Source of the DNA: Novosphingobium subterraneum
GTDB lineage: Bacteria > Pseudomonadota > Alphaproteobacteria > Sphingomonadales > Sphingomonadaceae
Direction: 5' to 3'
Length of the DNA: 64,000 nt
NCBI RefSeq assembly: GCF_000807925.1
Contig: NZ_JRVC01000022.1
Span: forward strand, 83,010-147,009
The notes under the pieces: generated by a model
Databases searched by the model: none
Seen by the model: only the letters and a program-made list of their open reading frames with translations
Told to the model about the DNA's origin: nothing
In this document: piece after piece, positions 18,359 to 28,897 of the stretch
How positions within the stretch are numbered: position 1 is the stretch's first letter
Layout: each line of letters begins with the position of its first letter
Made by a program: the position numbers and the translations under genes

Positions 18359-19930
18359 CTAGCCCTGCGCGGTCATCCGCTGAAGCGTTGCCAGAGCGGC
18401 GCGAAGTGCCCGATCGGCCTCTTCGGGATCAGCCAGCGCACCGGGCGCATCTGGTGACGCATCGGGCAGGACTTCTGCCGGAGTCGAGGGCGCCGCCTGT
18501 CCAGGTGCTGCCAGGGGCGAACCCTGGACCGGCAGGATCGAGGGCCGTTCGAACCGGCGCAAGCCACCCTGCAGCGCCGAAACCTGCCCGGGAAAGACCA
18601 CGGTCGGTTCAACGTCTGCGGGGGCGGGCTCGTCCTCCAGCGCAAGGCCATCGTCGATGCGGGGCGAGTGCTGGCGGAGCGAGGCGGGCCCCATGTCGAG
18701 CAGCGAAGGATAGCGCTCTTCCGCGACCTCGGGCTCGGCCGGATCATCGGTGGCGGGTGCGGATGTTTCCGGTGCAGACGCAGCCGGTGCGCGCAGGAAG
18801 CGGGCGAGCTGCGCGACTCCCTCCTGCTCGTCGTCTTCGTCAAGCGGCGGCGTCAGTTCAACGGCAAGCGGACGCAGCCGGACGACTCGCAGATCGTCGC
18901 GGACTTCATCAACCCGTTCGGGCTGAGGGGCTGCCACGGTTTCGACGGGAACAGGGTTTTCCGGCACCACTGGAGCCGCATAGGCGGAGGCCTCAAGCGG
19001 CGCGGCATCCCGCACGGGGGGTGCATGGCGGGCAATCGCGACGGCAAGACGTTCCACAAGCTGGACCATGCCCAGACCATCAAGCGGCGCGCGCTCGATC
19101 GGGGTCACCTGCGCGGCAGGGGCCTGAAGCAGGGGCTTGGGTGCCAGAACAGAGGCAGCGGGGATCTGCTCTGTCGGCCGAGCGGAATCGTGTTCGACAT
19201 CGCGAGTCGCAACAGACGGCGCTTCAACTTCCTGCGTGAAGGCGGCCGGAGGCGCAAAGGCTGCGAACTGCTCTTCATCCGAATCGGCAGGGGCGGAAAA
19301 CGGCCCGGCCCCGACCGAGCCCTCGGCCGCGCCTGCAGCGGCTTCGAGCAGACCTTCCAGGGCGAGCGGATCTTCATCGCGGGCGACCGGGGGATAGGCT
19401 GGGGAAGCATTCTCCCACGGCAGATAGCCGGGGAGCGGCGCATCCTCGGCCGGAACCTGCGGCTGACCTTCGTCGGCCAGCGACAATGCGCGCCGACGCA
19501 ACGGCGCCACCAGATCTTCGGCGGGCGCGTCAAGCGGCTCACCAAGGTCCTCGGCAGGGTTCAAGACACGGCGGGGTTCGTCGGAACGATCAGCAGTCTC
19601 GTCACTGCGCTGCCTGCGGGCAGCGGACATGTCACGGCGGCGCACCGGCGCGGCCTCTCTGGGTGCGAGCTTGCGCCCTGCCACAAAGCCGATGATTGCG
19701 CCCAGCAGCAGCAGGCCAAGCGCCAGCAGCACGCGCGCGGTAAAGCCGAGTGGTGGAGCGGCCGCAGGGACGATTGCGGGAATCCCCAGCGCGACGACCG
19801 GACCTTCGAGCAGGGAGGGTGCCACGGCAAAGCTGCCGAGGCCGAAGAACGCTGCGAACCACAGGGATGTCACGACCGGAAACATCGGATGCGCGGTGAT
19901 GGGCTTTGGCTTGCGCTTTGTCGCGGTCAC
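18359..19930 (-). CDS. Membrane-anchored Pro/acidic-rich protein of unknown function
   Basis: A 523-aa protein starting at GTG 19930 (AGGA about 10 bases upstream). Two predicted membrane segments occupy about residues 17-37 and 64-85. A long, low-complexity tail rich in Pro, Ala, Glu and Asp follows, with conserved-looking islands such as RYPSLLDMGP. The C-terminus ends PEEADRALRAALATLQRMT, a predicted amphipathic helix. No enzyme motif is seen. It starts 53 bp after the exosortase-type glycosyltransferase stop on the same strand, so a role alongside envelope-glycan assembly is possible but only positional. Confidence 0.65.
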   Translation of the reverse strand: MTATKRKPKPITAHPMFPVVTSLWFAAFFGLGSFAVAPSLLEGPVVALGIPAIVPAAAPPLGFTARVLLALGLLLLGAIIGFVAGRKLAPREAAPVRRRDMSAARRQRSDETADRSDEPRRVLNPAEDLGEPLDAPAEDLVAPLRRRALSLADEGQPQVPAEDAPLPGYLPWENASPAYPPVARDEDPLALEGLLEAAAGAAEGSVGAGPFSAPADSDEEQFAAFAPPAAFTQEVEAPSVATRDVEHDSARPTEQIPAASVLAPKPLLQAPAAQVTPIERAPLDGLGMVQLVERLAVAIARHAPPVRDAAPLEASAYAAPVVPENPVPVETVAAPQPERVDEVRDDLRVVRLRPLAVELTPPLDEDDEQEGVAQLARFLRAPAASAPETSAPATDDPAEPEVAEERYPSLLDMGPASLRQHSPRIDDGLALEDEPAPADVEPTVVFPGQVSALQGGLRRFERPSILPVQGSPLAAPGQAAPSTPAEVLPDASPDAPGALADPEEADRALRAALATLQRMTAQG

Positions 19931-19982
19931 GTGGGCGTCGTCCTGTCTGTTTCGGTCATCCTGCCGCCACCGGCGTCGCAGC

Positions 19983-21209
19983 TCAGGCCGCGACTGATGG
20001 CAGTTCGTGATTCGGTAACAGGGCTTGGTAAACAGGTAGATAACGTCTGACGTTGCCAGCCCAGTCGTGGCGTTCACGGACGAACGCCTTGGCAACTTCG
20101 CGCCGGGTGTGCCATCCGTCGCGGGAGCCGAGCAGATCGGCAAGGGCCGTGGCAAGGCCGGCCGGATCGTCGGGCGGGAACAGGGTGCCGGTCCTGCCGT
20201 GCTCGATCAGTTCGCGATGCCCACCGACGTCCGAGGCGCTGACCAGCTTGCCTTGCGCCATGGCTTCAAGCGGCTTCAAGGGGCTGACGAGATCGGTCAG
20301 CCGCATCGCCTTCCGCGGATAGCAGACCACGTCGACCAAGGAGTAATAGCGATCCACCTCGTGATGCGGCACGCGGCCCACAAAGCGGATGGCGTCTGCT
20401 ACCGCCGAGGCCTGCGCCTGCGCGCGCAAGTCCGCTTCGGCAGGGCCCCCGCCAACCATCAGCAGGCGCGCGTCAGGCACGCGAGCGACGATGGCCGGCA
20501 TTGCCGCAATCAGGTCGTCGAGACCTTCGTAAGGGTAGAAGCTGCCGAGGAAGCCGATCACTGGCCCCTCTCCCAGCCCCAGTTCGTTTGCCAGCCCGGC
20601 ATCGCGCGGCAGCGGTTCGCCGAACAGGTCGAGGTCGACGCCGTTGGGCATGATCGACAGTTTCTCCGGTGCAAAGCCGCGGGCGATCAGATCGGCCCGC
20701 AGGCCTTCGCAGATCGTCACGACGCGGTTGGCGCCACTGACGACATCGTTTTCCAGCACGCGCGTCAGCCAGTACCTGGCCGAGCCTTCGCGCCCCGTTC
20801 CATTGCCGACGGCGGCGTCCTCCCAGAACGCACGGATCTCATAGACGACCGGGATGCCGAGCTTGCGCCCGGCCCGGAGTGCCGCAAGGCCGCACAGCGC
20901 CGGCGAATGGGCGTGAAGCACATCTGGCCGCCATTCGCGCGCGATGGCGACGATGCGCTCGGCCAGCATTGCAACTTCGGACCATTCGCGCACCAGCGGG
21001 AGGCCGCCCGCCGTGCCGCCAGCGCGGTAAAAGGTCAGGCCATCGACGACTTCGGGATCGCTCGGCATGGGCGCCGTGTGGCGCTGCCCGGTCACGGCGC
21101 GGACCTCCAGCCCCATCGCCGCCTGCGCCTTGAGGATGGCGCGGGTGCGGAAGGTGTAGCCGCTGTGCATCGGCAGCGAATGATCGAGAACGTGGAGCAC
21201 GCGTGTCAT
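19983..21209 (-). CDS. Exosortase A-type glycosyltransferase (GT4 family)
   Basis: A 408-aa GT-B glycosyltransferase. The N-terminus HVLDHSLPMHSGYTFRTRA matches, from memory, the PEP-CTERM/exosortase A-associated Daro_2409 subfamily (TIGR04063). The C-terminal nucleotide-sugar domain has GFLGSFYPYEGLDDLI, the SPLKPLEAMAQGK region and SDVGGHRELI. The ATG at 21209 is used; a TTG two codons upstream is possible. It diverges from a mini-ORF and ligase gene of the same exosortase-linked system. No exosortase or PEP-CTERM substrate is in the window, so the rest of the system must lie elsewhere. Confidence 0.88.
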   Translation of the reverse strand: MTRVLHVLDHSLPMHSGYTFRTRAILKAQAAMGLEVRAVTGQRHTAPMPSDPEVVDGLTFYRAGGTAGGLPLVREWSEVAMLAERIVAIAREWRPDVLHAHSPALCGLAALRAGRKLGIPVVYEIRAFWEDAAVGNGTGREGSARYWLTRVLENDVVSGANRVVTICEGLRADLIARGFAPEKLSIMPNGVDLDLFGEPLPRDAGLANELGLGEGPVIGFLGSFYPYEGLDDLIAAMPAIVARVPDARLLMVGGGPAEADLRAQAQASAVADAIRFVGRVPHHEVDRYYSLVDVVCYPRKAMRLTDLVSPLKPLEAMAQGKLVSASDVGGHRELIEHGRTGTLFPPDDPAGLATALADLLGSRDGWHTRREVAKAFVRERHDWAGNVRRYLPVYQALLPNHELPSVAA

Positions 21210-21275
21210 GGTCAACGCTCTGCCATGGAAGGCTTAACGCCGCGTCAACCTCGATCGGCTAGCGCAAGTCCTGCA

Positions 21276-21437
21276 ATGATCGACAAGTTCACGATAATCC
21301 TGCCGCACGTGCTGATGGCGATCGCCATCTGGCGCCTGCTGCATCGTGACGATCTCAACGACGACCCTTCCCTGCCGAGCCGCAAGACGCCGTTCCGCAA
21401 AGGCCGCGAGCAGGCGCCGAGCGGTGGCGATGCTTGA
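21276..21437 (+). CDS. 53-aa single-pass membrane mini-protein overlapping the ligase start
   Basis: A 53-residue ORF beginning MIDKFTIILPHVLMAIAIWR: one hydrophobic helix (about 4-20), then a short charged tail (RDDLNDDPSLPSRKTPFRKG). Its TGA (21435-21437) lies inside the first codons of the O-antigen-ligase-like gene (ATG 21430), an 8-bp overlap typical of translational coupling. The ligase has a poor Shine-Dalgarno of its own, which fits coupling. No strong ribosome-binding site is seen before this ORF. Function unknown; possible accessory subunit of the ligase. Confidence 0.5.
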   Translation: MIDKFTIILPHVLMAIAIWRLLHRDDLNDDPSLPSRKTPFRKGREQAPSGGDA

Positions 21438-22800
21438 CCTGTTCCTGCTGTCCTGCGTGCTCGGCTTCATCGGCGCGGGCTTTCGCAAGCCGTTCATCTT
21501 CGTGCTGGCCTACAGCTACATCGACATCGTCGCGCCGCAGAAGGTCAGTTGGGGCATCCTCAGCCACATCCCGGTATCTCTGATCGCGTTCCTTTGCGCT
21601 TTCCTCTCGTGGTTCGTGGCCGAGGACAAGAACGGCATCCGCATCTCGCTGCGCCAGTTCCTGCTGCTGACCCTGCTGGTCTACTGCGGGCTGACGACGC
21701 AGGCCGCCGACTTCCCCGTGGAAGCGGCGGAGAAGTGGGCGTGGGTGTGGAAGGCGCTGCTGTGGGCGCTGTTCCTGCCCCTCACCCTGCGCACCCGCCT
21801 GAGAATCGAGGCGATCACGCTGATCCTGGCTCTGTCGATCGGAGTGATCGTGATCGGCGGCGGGATCAAGACTGCGGCAGGCGGCGGGGGCTACGGCGAA
21901 TTGCGCCTGCTGGTGAACGACAATACCGGGCTCTACGAAGGTTCGATCATCTCGGCCGTCGCCATCGCGGTAATCCCGCTGGCGCTTTGGCTGTCGCGCT
22001 ATGGCACGATCTTTCCGCCCGACTGGCGGGTGAAGATCTTTGCCTGGGCGCTGTGCTTTGCCTGCGCGCTGATGCCGATCGGCACGGGCGCGCGCACCGG
22101 CCTGGTCTGCGTCGTCGTTCTGGCGGCCATGATCCTGCGCACGGCCAAGCGACGCATGCTGATCGTCTCGGTCATGGCGGCCGGTGCCCTGATCGCGGTC
22201 CCGCTCCTGCCAAAGGAGTTCACGGACCGGATGAGCACGATCAGGAACCACCAGTCCGACCAATCCGCCTCGACGCGCGTGGCGGTATGGAAGTGGACGA
22301 TCGAGTTCGCCAAGCGCCATCCTTTCGGCGGCGGGTTCGAGGCCTATCGCCAGAACAAGCTGACGTACGATACCGTCAAGGCCGACTACGCCGGCGACAA
22401 CAATGCCGCGCTCGAATACCAGCCGATCGTCGAGCAAGGGCGCGCCTACCATTCGAGCTATTTCGAGATGCTGGGCGAGCAGGGCTACCCCGGCCTGGCG
22501 CTATGGCTGTCGCTGCACCTTCTGGGCGTATGGCAGATGGAATTGCTGCGACGACGCTATGGCAAGGAGACCTCCGAAGAGTTCCGCTGGGTCGCGCCGC
22601 TTGCCGAAGCGTTGCAGCAGGCGCAGGTCATCTACCTGGTCGGCTCCACCTTCGTCGGCATCGCGTTCCAGCCGTTCTGCTACATGCTGGTCGGCCTGCA
22701 ATGCGGTCTGTGGGCCTATATCAAACGGGTGCGGACGGCACAGCCGCAGCCTTTCCGCAAGGCAACGCAGCAGCCTGCGCCGCGCCCCGCCACGGCTTAA
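21430..22800 (+). CDS. Exosortase A-associated O-glycosylation ligase (Wzy_C/O-antigen ligase type)
   Basis: A 456-aa polytopic membrane protein with about ten hydrophobic segments. It starts MLDLFLLSCVLGFIGAGFRK and has APQKVSWGILSHIPVSLI early, features of the family 'putative O-glycosylation ligase, exosortase A-associated' (TIGR03097). The large periplasmic loop (about residues 265-335) includes STRVAVWKWTIEFAKRHPFG, the Wzy_C-type signature. The expected role is transfer or polymerisation of undecaprenyl-linked glycan. A GTG at 21424 is an alternative start. It is followed by a MaoC gene after 83 bp. Confidence 0.88.
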   Translation: MLDLFLLSCVLGFIGAGFRKPFIFVLAYSYIDIVAPQKVSWGILSHIPVSLIAFLCAFLSWFVAEDKNGIRISLRQFLLLTLLVYCGLTTQAADFPVEAAEKWAWVWKALLWALFLPLTLRTRLRIEAITLILALSIGVIVIGGGIKTAAGGGGYGELRLLVNDNTGLYEGSIISAVAIAVIPLALWLSRYGTIFPPDWRVKIFAWALCFACALMPIGTGARTGLVCVVVLAAMILRTAKRRMLIVSVMAAGALIAVPLLPKEFTDRMSTIRNHQSDQSASTRVAVWKWTIEFAKRHPFGGGFEAYRQNKLTYDTVKADYAGDNNAALEYQPIVEQGRAYHSSYFEMLGEQGYPGLALWLSLHLLGVWQMELLRRRYGKETSEEFRWVAPLAEALQQAQVIYLVGSTFVGIAFQPFCYMLVGLQCGLWAYIKRVRTAQPQPFRKATQQPAPRPATA

Positions 22801-22883
22801 CCACACACTTAAACCCGCTTGCTCCGCGTCCGGCTTGTCGCCATTGTGCCTGCCGAGAGACATCAGCAGGAGAGCGCATCGCC

Positions 22884-23345
22884 ATGACGACATTCCTTCC
22901 GCCCGAGGAAATCAAGGCTCGGATCGGCCAGGTGGTCGGCACGTCGAACTGGATCGAGATCACGCAGGAGCGCGTGAACAAGTTTGCCGAGGCGACCGGC
23001 GATTTCCAGTTCATCCACGTTGACCCGGAAAAGGCGAAGCTGACCCCGTTCGGTGGCCCCATTGCGCACGGCTTCCTGACGCTGTCGCTGATTCCGCTGC
23101 TGACGATGGAAAGCGATTGCCCGCGGCCCGAACATATCAAGATGGGCGTCAACTACGGCGGCAACCGCACGCGCTTCCTTGCGCCGGTGCGCGTCGGCAA
23201 GCGTGTGCGCGGCGTGTTCAAGCTGCTCGAGATGGACGAGAAGCGTCCCGGTCAGTGGCAGCAGACCATGGAGATCACCATCGAGATCGAGGGCGAGGCC
23301 AAGCCCGCGCTGCAGTGCGAGTGGATCACGCAGTTCTTTGTCTGA
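22884..23345 (+). CDS. MaoC-family dehydratase
   Basis: A 153-aa hot-dog-fold protein of the (R)-specific enoyl-CoA hydratase/MaoC group (NodN-like). The hydratase motif is present: ATGDFQFIHVDPEKA with Asp40 and His45, then TPFGGPIAHGFLTLSL. It would add water to trans-2-enoyl-CoA to give (R)-3-hydroxyacyl-CoA, a possible PHA precursor; an intracellular PHA depolymerase lies 1 kb away. AGGAGA precedes the ATG. The last 20 bp overlap the convergent GT2 gene. Confidence 0.92.
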   Translation: MTTFLPPEEIKARIGQVVGTSNWIEITQERVNKFAEATGDFQFIHVDPEKAKLTPFGGPIAHGFLTLSLIPLLTMESDCPRPEHIKMGVNYGGNRTRFLAPVRVGKRVRGVFKLLEMDEKRPGQWQQTMEITIEIEGEAKPALQCEWITQFFV

Positions 23346-24255
23346 GGCCGGCCAGGCTGGCGGAGATTGCGCGCACCAGATGAAATAGCAGGTGCCGCGC
23401 AATTGCCGGGGCCTTGGCCAGACCAAGCCCGGGGCGCGCCTTGCAAGCCTGCCACAGCATCCCCAGCCGGGCATCCAGGCGGCTTGCCAGGCCGTGCTCA
23501 AGAAGCACCCGCGCCCGCAGTCCGGCATCGTCCACTGCGGCAAGTTCGCGCCGTATGATCTGGCCGACGAGGCGGTGGATCCTGAGCGCGCGCGTGTCAG
23601 TCAGGCTCCCCTCATGACGTCGATAGAGATAGAGGTCCTCATCTAGGGTGACAAAACGGAACCTGCGCGCTGCCCGCAGCCAGAAGTCGTAGTCCTCGAC
23701 GCCGAACAGCGCAGTGTCATACCCCCCAAGCACTTCGGTCACTTTGGCCCGATAGAGAAACGCCGCGCCGATGCGGTTGCCGAACAGTATCTCGGAAGCT
23801 GGCCCGACCTTCTGAAAGCCAATGATGCGGCCCTGCCCGTCGATCACGCTGTAGTTGGCGTGGGCAATGGCCGCATCGGGGTTGGCATCAAGCGTCTGGA
23901 CCAGGCGTTCCAGCATGTGGGGACGCGCGATGTTGTCGTCCGATGTCCAGGTATGCAATGGCCCGCGTGCAGCAGCGAAACCCGTGTTGAGAGCGCCCGG
24001 CAGGCCCTTGTTGGGCCGATTGGTGATGATGCGGATGCGCTCGTCGGCTGCGGCATGGCGCGTGAGGATAGCGGGCGTGCTGTCGGTGGAACCGTCGTCG
24101 ACGCAGATCAGCTCGAAATCTGCAAAGGTCTGGTCGAGGACCGATTGTATCGCGTCATCGAGGAAGGCAGCGCCATTGTGCACCGGCAGCACGATGCTGA
24201 CGCGGGGCGATGCTCCGCGTCCCGGTCCGCCGATAGAATGCGCTCCCTTGTCCAC
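23326..24255 (-). CDS. Family 2 glycosyltransferase
   Basis: A 309-aa GT-A glycosyltransferase. VSIVLPVHNGAAFLDDAI starts the fold (residue 19 on), with CVDDGSTDSTPAI (Asp53-Asp54) for nucleotide binding and the metal-binding SDD at 105-107. A later FGVEDYDFWLRAARRFRF segment matches the EDxDFW acceptor-site pattern. The acceptor is probably a cell-surface glycan. No transmembrane helix is obvious apart from an amphipathic C-terminus. Its 3' end overlaps the MaoC gene tail to tail. Confidence 0.92.
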   Translation of the reverse strand: MDKGAHSIGGPGRGASPRVSIVLPVHNGAAFLDDAIQSVLDQTFADFELICVDDGSTDSTPAILTRHAAADERIRIITNRPNKGLPGALNTGFAAARGPLHTWTSDDNIARPHMLERLVQTLDANPDAAIAHANYSVIDGQGRIIGFQKVGPASEILFGNRIGAAFLYRAKVTEVLGGYDTALFGVEDYDFWLRAARRFRFVTLDEDLYLYRRHEGSLTDTRALRIHRLVGQIIRRELAAVDDAGLRARVLLEHGLASRLDARLGMLWQACKARPGLGLAKAPAIARHLLFHLVRAISASLAGLRQRTA

Positions 24256-24326
24256 AAGGCCACCTCTGCCATTTCAAGGCATCCGCGATCTTGCCGGAAA
24301 GTTGCGCAATATTGCAGAGAAGTGGA

Positions 24327-24360
24327 AAGCCGACCTGTGCCGGATTGGCACGGTCGGCTT
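24327..24360 (-). terminator. Hairpin downstream of phaZ
   Basis: AAGCCGACC (24327-24335) pairs with GGTCGGCTT (24352-24360), with an inner GCC/GGC pair. It follows the phaZ stop on the minus strand by about 26 bp. The T tail is short. Confidence 0.55.
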
Positions 24361-24386
24361 CGGGATTTGACGCTTCTTGCCGTTAT

Positions 24387-25643
24387 TCAGGCGATGACGC
24401 TGAGCTTGCGGCCTTTCGCCTTCTTCTCGAACTGGGCGATCCACTGTTCGACCACCGGGGCGATCGACGAGCGCCAGCGCGAGCCGTTGAAGATGCCGTA
24501 ATGGCCGACTTCGGGGGCGAGCAGATATTGCTTCATGTCCTCGGGCAGGTTCGGCGTGACCTTGAGAGCAGCCTTGGTCTGGCCGATGCCCGAAATGTCG
24601 TCGCGCTCGCCCTCGATGCACAGGATTGCGGTGTCGGTGATCGCGCCAAGGTCCACGGCCTGGCCACGGTGAATGAACTCGCCCTTGGGCAGTGCGTGGC
24701 GCTGGAACACGACATCCACCGTCTGCAGGTAGAACTCGGCGGGAAGATCGCAGACCGCGCGATATTCGTCGTAGAAGGCCTTGGTGGCTTCGGCGCTCTC
24801 GTCGGCCCCGGCGTTCATGTGCTGGAACAGCTTGTAGTGGCTCATCATGTGACTGCCGAGGTTCATCGACATGAAGCTGGCGAGCTGCACGAAGCCCGGA
24901 TAGACGCGGCGTCCCTCACCCGGATAGTTGGTTGGCACGGTGGTGATCACGTTGTGCTTGAACCAGACATAGGGCTTGGTGATTGCGTGGTCGTTGACTG
25001 CAGTCGGGCTTTCGCGCGTGTCGATCGGCCCGCCCATCATCGTCAGGGTTACCGGGCGGCAGGGGTGCTTGCTGGCGCCCATGATCGCGGTGGCGGCGAA
25101 GGCCGGCACGGACGGCTGGCACACCGCCATCATGTGCGCACCTTCACCGATATGCTCGAGGAAGCCGGTCAGGTAATCGATGTAATCGTCGAGGTCGAAG
25201 GTGCCTTCGGCCAGCGGCACATACTTCGCATCGGCCCAGTCGGTGATGTAGACCACGCAGCGTTCGAGCATGCGTTCGACCGTGCCGCGCAGCAGCGTGG
25301 CGTAGTGCCCGCTCATCGGTGCGACGATCAGCAGGCGCGGCGCATTCTTGGGCAGGCCATCGTGGGTGAACATCTTGAGGTCACCGAACGGGCGCGTAAC
25401 GACCGTTGTTTCCTTGACCGCATGGGCCGTGCCGTCGACATGGACGACCTTGATGCCGAACGCGGGCTTGCCGCGCGGCGCTGCTGCATGCGCGAACACA
25501 TCGAGCGCGTTGGCGAGGGTCTGCGAGGGGCCGACGCCCGCCCACGGGTTGCGTGGATCGGTCAGCGCATCGGCCATCATCGAGGCCCAGGCGCTGCCCG
25601 CGTTCATCAGCGAGCGCTGAATTTCATAAGCCTTATAGAGCAC
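24387..25643 (-). CDS. phaZ: Intracellular polyhydroxyalkanoate depolymerase
   Basis: A 418-aa alpha/beta-hydrolase of the intracellular PHB depolymerase family (PhaZa1 type). The N-terminus VLYKAYEIQRSLMNAG is typical. The nucleophile elbow reads MMAVCQPSVPAFA with Cys175 in place of the usual lipase Ser, as known for the Ralstonia PhaZ1 group. The C-terminus has EGERDDISGIGQT and EVGHYGIFNGSRWR, with the catalytic Asp and His. The GTG at 25643 follows AGAAGG; an upstream extension has no similarity. It mobilises stored PHA. No PHA synthase or phasin is next to it. Confidence 0.94.
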   Translation of the reverse strand: MLYKAYEIQRSLMNAGSAWASMMADALTDPRNPWAGVGPSQTLANALDVFAHAAAPRGKPAFGIKVVHVDGTAHAVKETTVVTRPFGDLKMFTHDGLPKNAPRLLIVAPMSGHYATLLRGTVERMLERCVVYITDWADAKYVPLAEGTFDLDDYIDYLTGFLEHIGEGAHMMAVCQPSVPAFAATAIMGASKHPCRPVTLTMMGGPIDTRESPTAVNDHAITKPYVWFKHNVITTVPTNYPGEGRRVYPGFVQLASFMSMNLGSHMMSHYKLFQHMNAGADESAEATKAFYDEYRAVCDLPAEFYLQTVDVVFQRHALPKGEFIHRGQAVDLGAITDTAILCIEGERDDISGIGQTKAALKVTPNLPEDMKQYLLAPEVGHYGIFNGSRWRSSIAPVVEQWIAQFEKKAKGRKLSVIA

Positions 25644-25805
25644 TGCGAACACCTTCTGATTATGGCCTGCCCAAAGAGCGGGAGTCGTTTGTATACAGAT
25701 TGCCGCGATTCGATTGTTTGTGCAACGCAACAAATATCCGGTCATGTTGCGGGTTCCCTAACCGCCCCCTTTCGGTAATCCCCGCCATCGGCTAGGCACG
25801 CGGCC

Positions 25806-27608
<1,803 letters not shown>

Positions 27609-27651
27609 CACCTTGACTTGATGCTGCACTGCGGCAAACGCTTGGGACATC

Positions 27652-28464
27652 ATGGACACGATCGTCACCGCCATCCTGCTCGGCATCGTCGAGGGCCTCA
27701 CCGAGTTCCTGCCGGTCTCCTCGACCGGGCACCTCATCCTCGCCACCGAGCTGTTCGGCTATGACGCGCACCAGTGGGCGATGTTCAACGTCGTCATCCA
27801 GCTGGGCGCGATCCTTGCGGTGGTGGTGCAGTACTGGCGCACGTTCTGGGCCGTGGGCATGGGCCTGCTCAAGCTGAACCCCATGTCGCTGCGGTTCCTG
27901 CGCAATCTGCTGGCGGCGTTCGTTCCCTCTGCAATTCTCGGCCTTGCCCTGAAAGACTACATTGACGTGCTGCTGGGCAGCCCCTCCGTCGTCTGCTGGG
28001 CTCTCATCGTGGGCGGGGTGGCGATCCTGCTGATCGAACGCAGCGCGAAGACTGGCGAACTGACCGGGATTGGCGAACTGCCGCTGCGTCAGGCCCTCGG
28101 CGTGGGCGCCGCACAGTGCCTGGCCATGGTTCCCGGAGTCAGCCGGTCCGGCGCGACGATCATGGGCGCGCTCGCCATGGGCATCGAACGCCGCACTGCG
28201 GCCGAATTCAGCTTCTTCCTCGCCATCCCGACAATGCTGGGCGCCACCACGCTCGAACTGCTCGACAACCGCGATGCCCTGATGAACGGCACGATGGGTG
28301 TGGGCTGGACCGAGATTGCCATCGGTTTCGCCGTATCCTTCGTGGTCGCGCTCGCGGTTATCAGGATGTTCGTGGCATATGTCAGCAAGTCCGGCTTCAG
28401 GCCCTTTGCGTGGTACCGCATTGTGGCTGGCGCAGTCGCGCTCGTCTGGCTGGGGATGCGCTGA
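27652..28464 (+). CDS. uppP: Undecaprenyl-diphosphatase
   Basis: A 270-aa integral membrane enzyme (BacA/UppP) that dephosphorylates undecaprenyl diphosphate to recycle the lipid carrier for peptidoglycan and surface glycans. Both family motifs are seen: EGLTEFLPVSSTGH (residues 14-27, Glu and Ser/His catalytic region) and VPGVSRSGATI. About eight membrane helices. Length is typical. It may be co-transcribed with the ABC exporter. Loss-of-function or copy effects relate to bacitracin tolerance in the family. Confidence 0.98.
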   Translation: MDTIVTAILLGIVEGLTEFLPVSSTGHLILATELFGYDAHQWAMFNVVIQLGAILAVVVQYWRTFWAVGMGLLKLNPMSLRFLRNLLAAFVPSAILGLALKDYIDVLLGSPSVVCWALIVGGVAILLIERSAKTGELTGIGELPLRQALGVGAAQCLAMVPGVSRSGATIMGALAMGIERRTAAEFSFFLAIPTMLGATTLELLDNRDALMNGTMGVGWTEIAIGFAVSFVVALAVIRMFVAYVSKSGFRPFAWYRIVAGAVALVWLGMR

Positions 28465-28499
28465 CACCGACAAGGCCCGAAACGCCCCACCGCTTTTGC

Positions 28500-28528
28500 G
28501 GAACCAAGTTCATCGTCGGGATTTTAAC
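28500..28528 (+). promoter_or_regulatory. Possible general-stress (EcfG-type) promoter before the GlsB-like gene
   Basis: GGAAC at 28500-28504 followed by an 18-nt spacer and TT (TTTTAAC) fits the alphaproteobacterial EcfG/RpoE2 pattern GGAAC-N18/19-TT, although the usual CG before TT is AT here. The gene it would drive belongs to a family that is stress-induced elsewhere. Match judged by eye. Confidence 0.35.
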
Positions 28529-28558
28529 CGACAACTGAACTTCAAAGGGGTACTTACC

Positions 28559-28825
28559 ATGGGCCTTATCATTCTTCTCGTCGTCGGCGGCATTCTTGGC
28601 TGGCTTGCCAGCATCGTGATGCGCACCGACGCGCAGCAGGGCATCTTCCTGAACATCGTCGTCGGCATTGTCGGCGCGCTGCTGGGCGGCTTCCTGCTCG
28701 CTCCGCTGATCGGCGGCGGTTCGATCACCGACGGCATTTCGGCCGGCACGCTGATCGTCTCGTTCCTCGGCGCCCTGATCCTGCTGGCGATCGTGAACCT
28801 CGTTCGTCGCGGCTCGGTTCGCTAA
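28559..28825 (+). CDS. GlsB/YeaQ/YmgE-family stress membrane protein
   Basis: An 88-aa protein made of three hydrophobic helices: GLIILLVVGGILGWLASIVM, FLNIVVGIVGALLGGFLLAP and a third ending LAIVNLVRRG. This is the transglycosylase-associated (Tgl) family, small inner-membrane proteins induced by stress with unclear mechanism. A good AAGGGG ribosome-binding site precedes the ATG. It sits after uppP but with its own putative promoter. Confidence 0.92.
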   Translation: MGLIILLVVGGILGWLASIVMRTDAQQGIFLNIVVGIVGALLGGFLLAPLIGGGSITDGISAGTLIVSFLGALILLAIVNLVRRGSVR

Positions 28826-28897
28826 TCCGCGAAATTCCAACTTTCAACCTGAAGGCGGTCACTTTGGCCGCCTTCTCCATACCTGAAGGGGACTGAC

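Noticed and set aside
28851..28875. Terminator before the small lipoprotein gene
   Set aside because: GAAGGCGG/CCGCCTTC forms a hairpin, but no T tract follows and it lies only about 22 bp ahead of the next start; it could equally be a leader element, so it was not listed as a feature.
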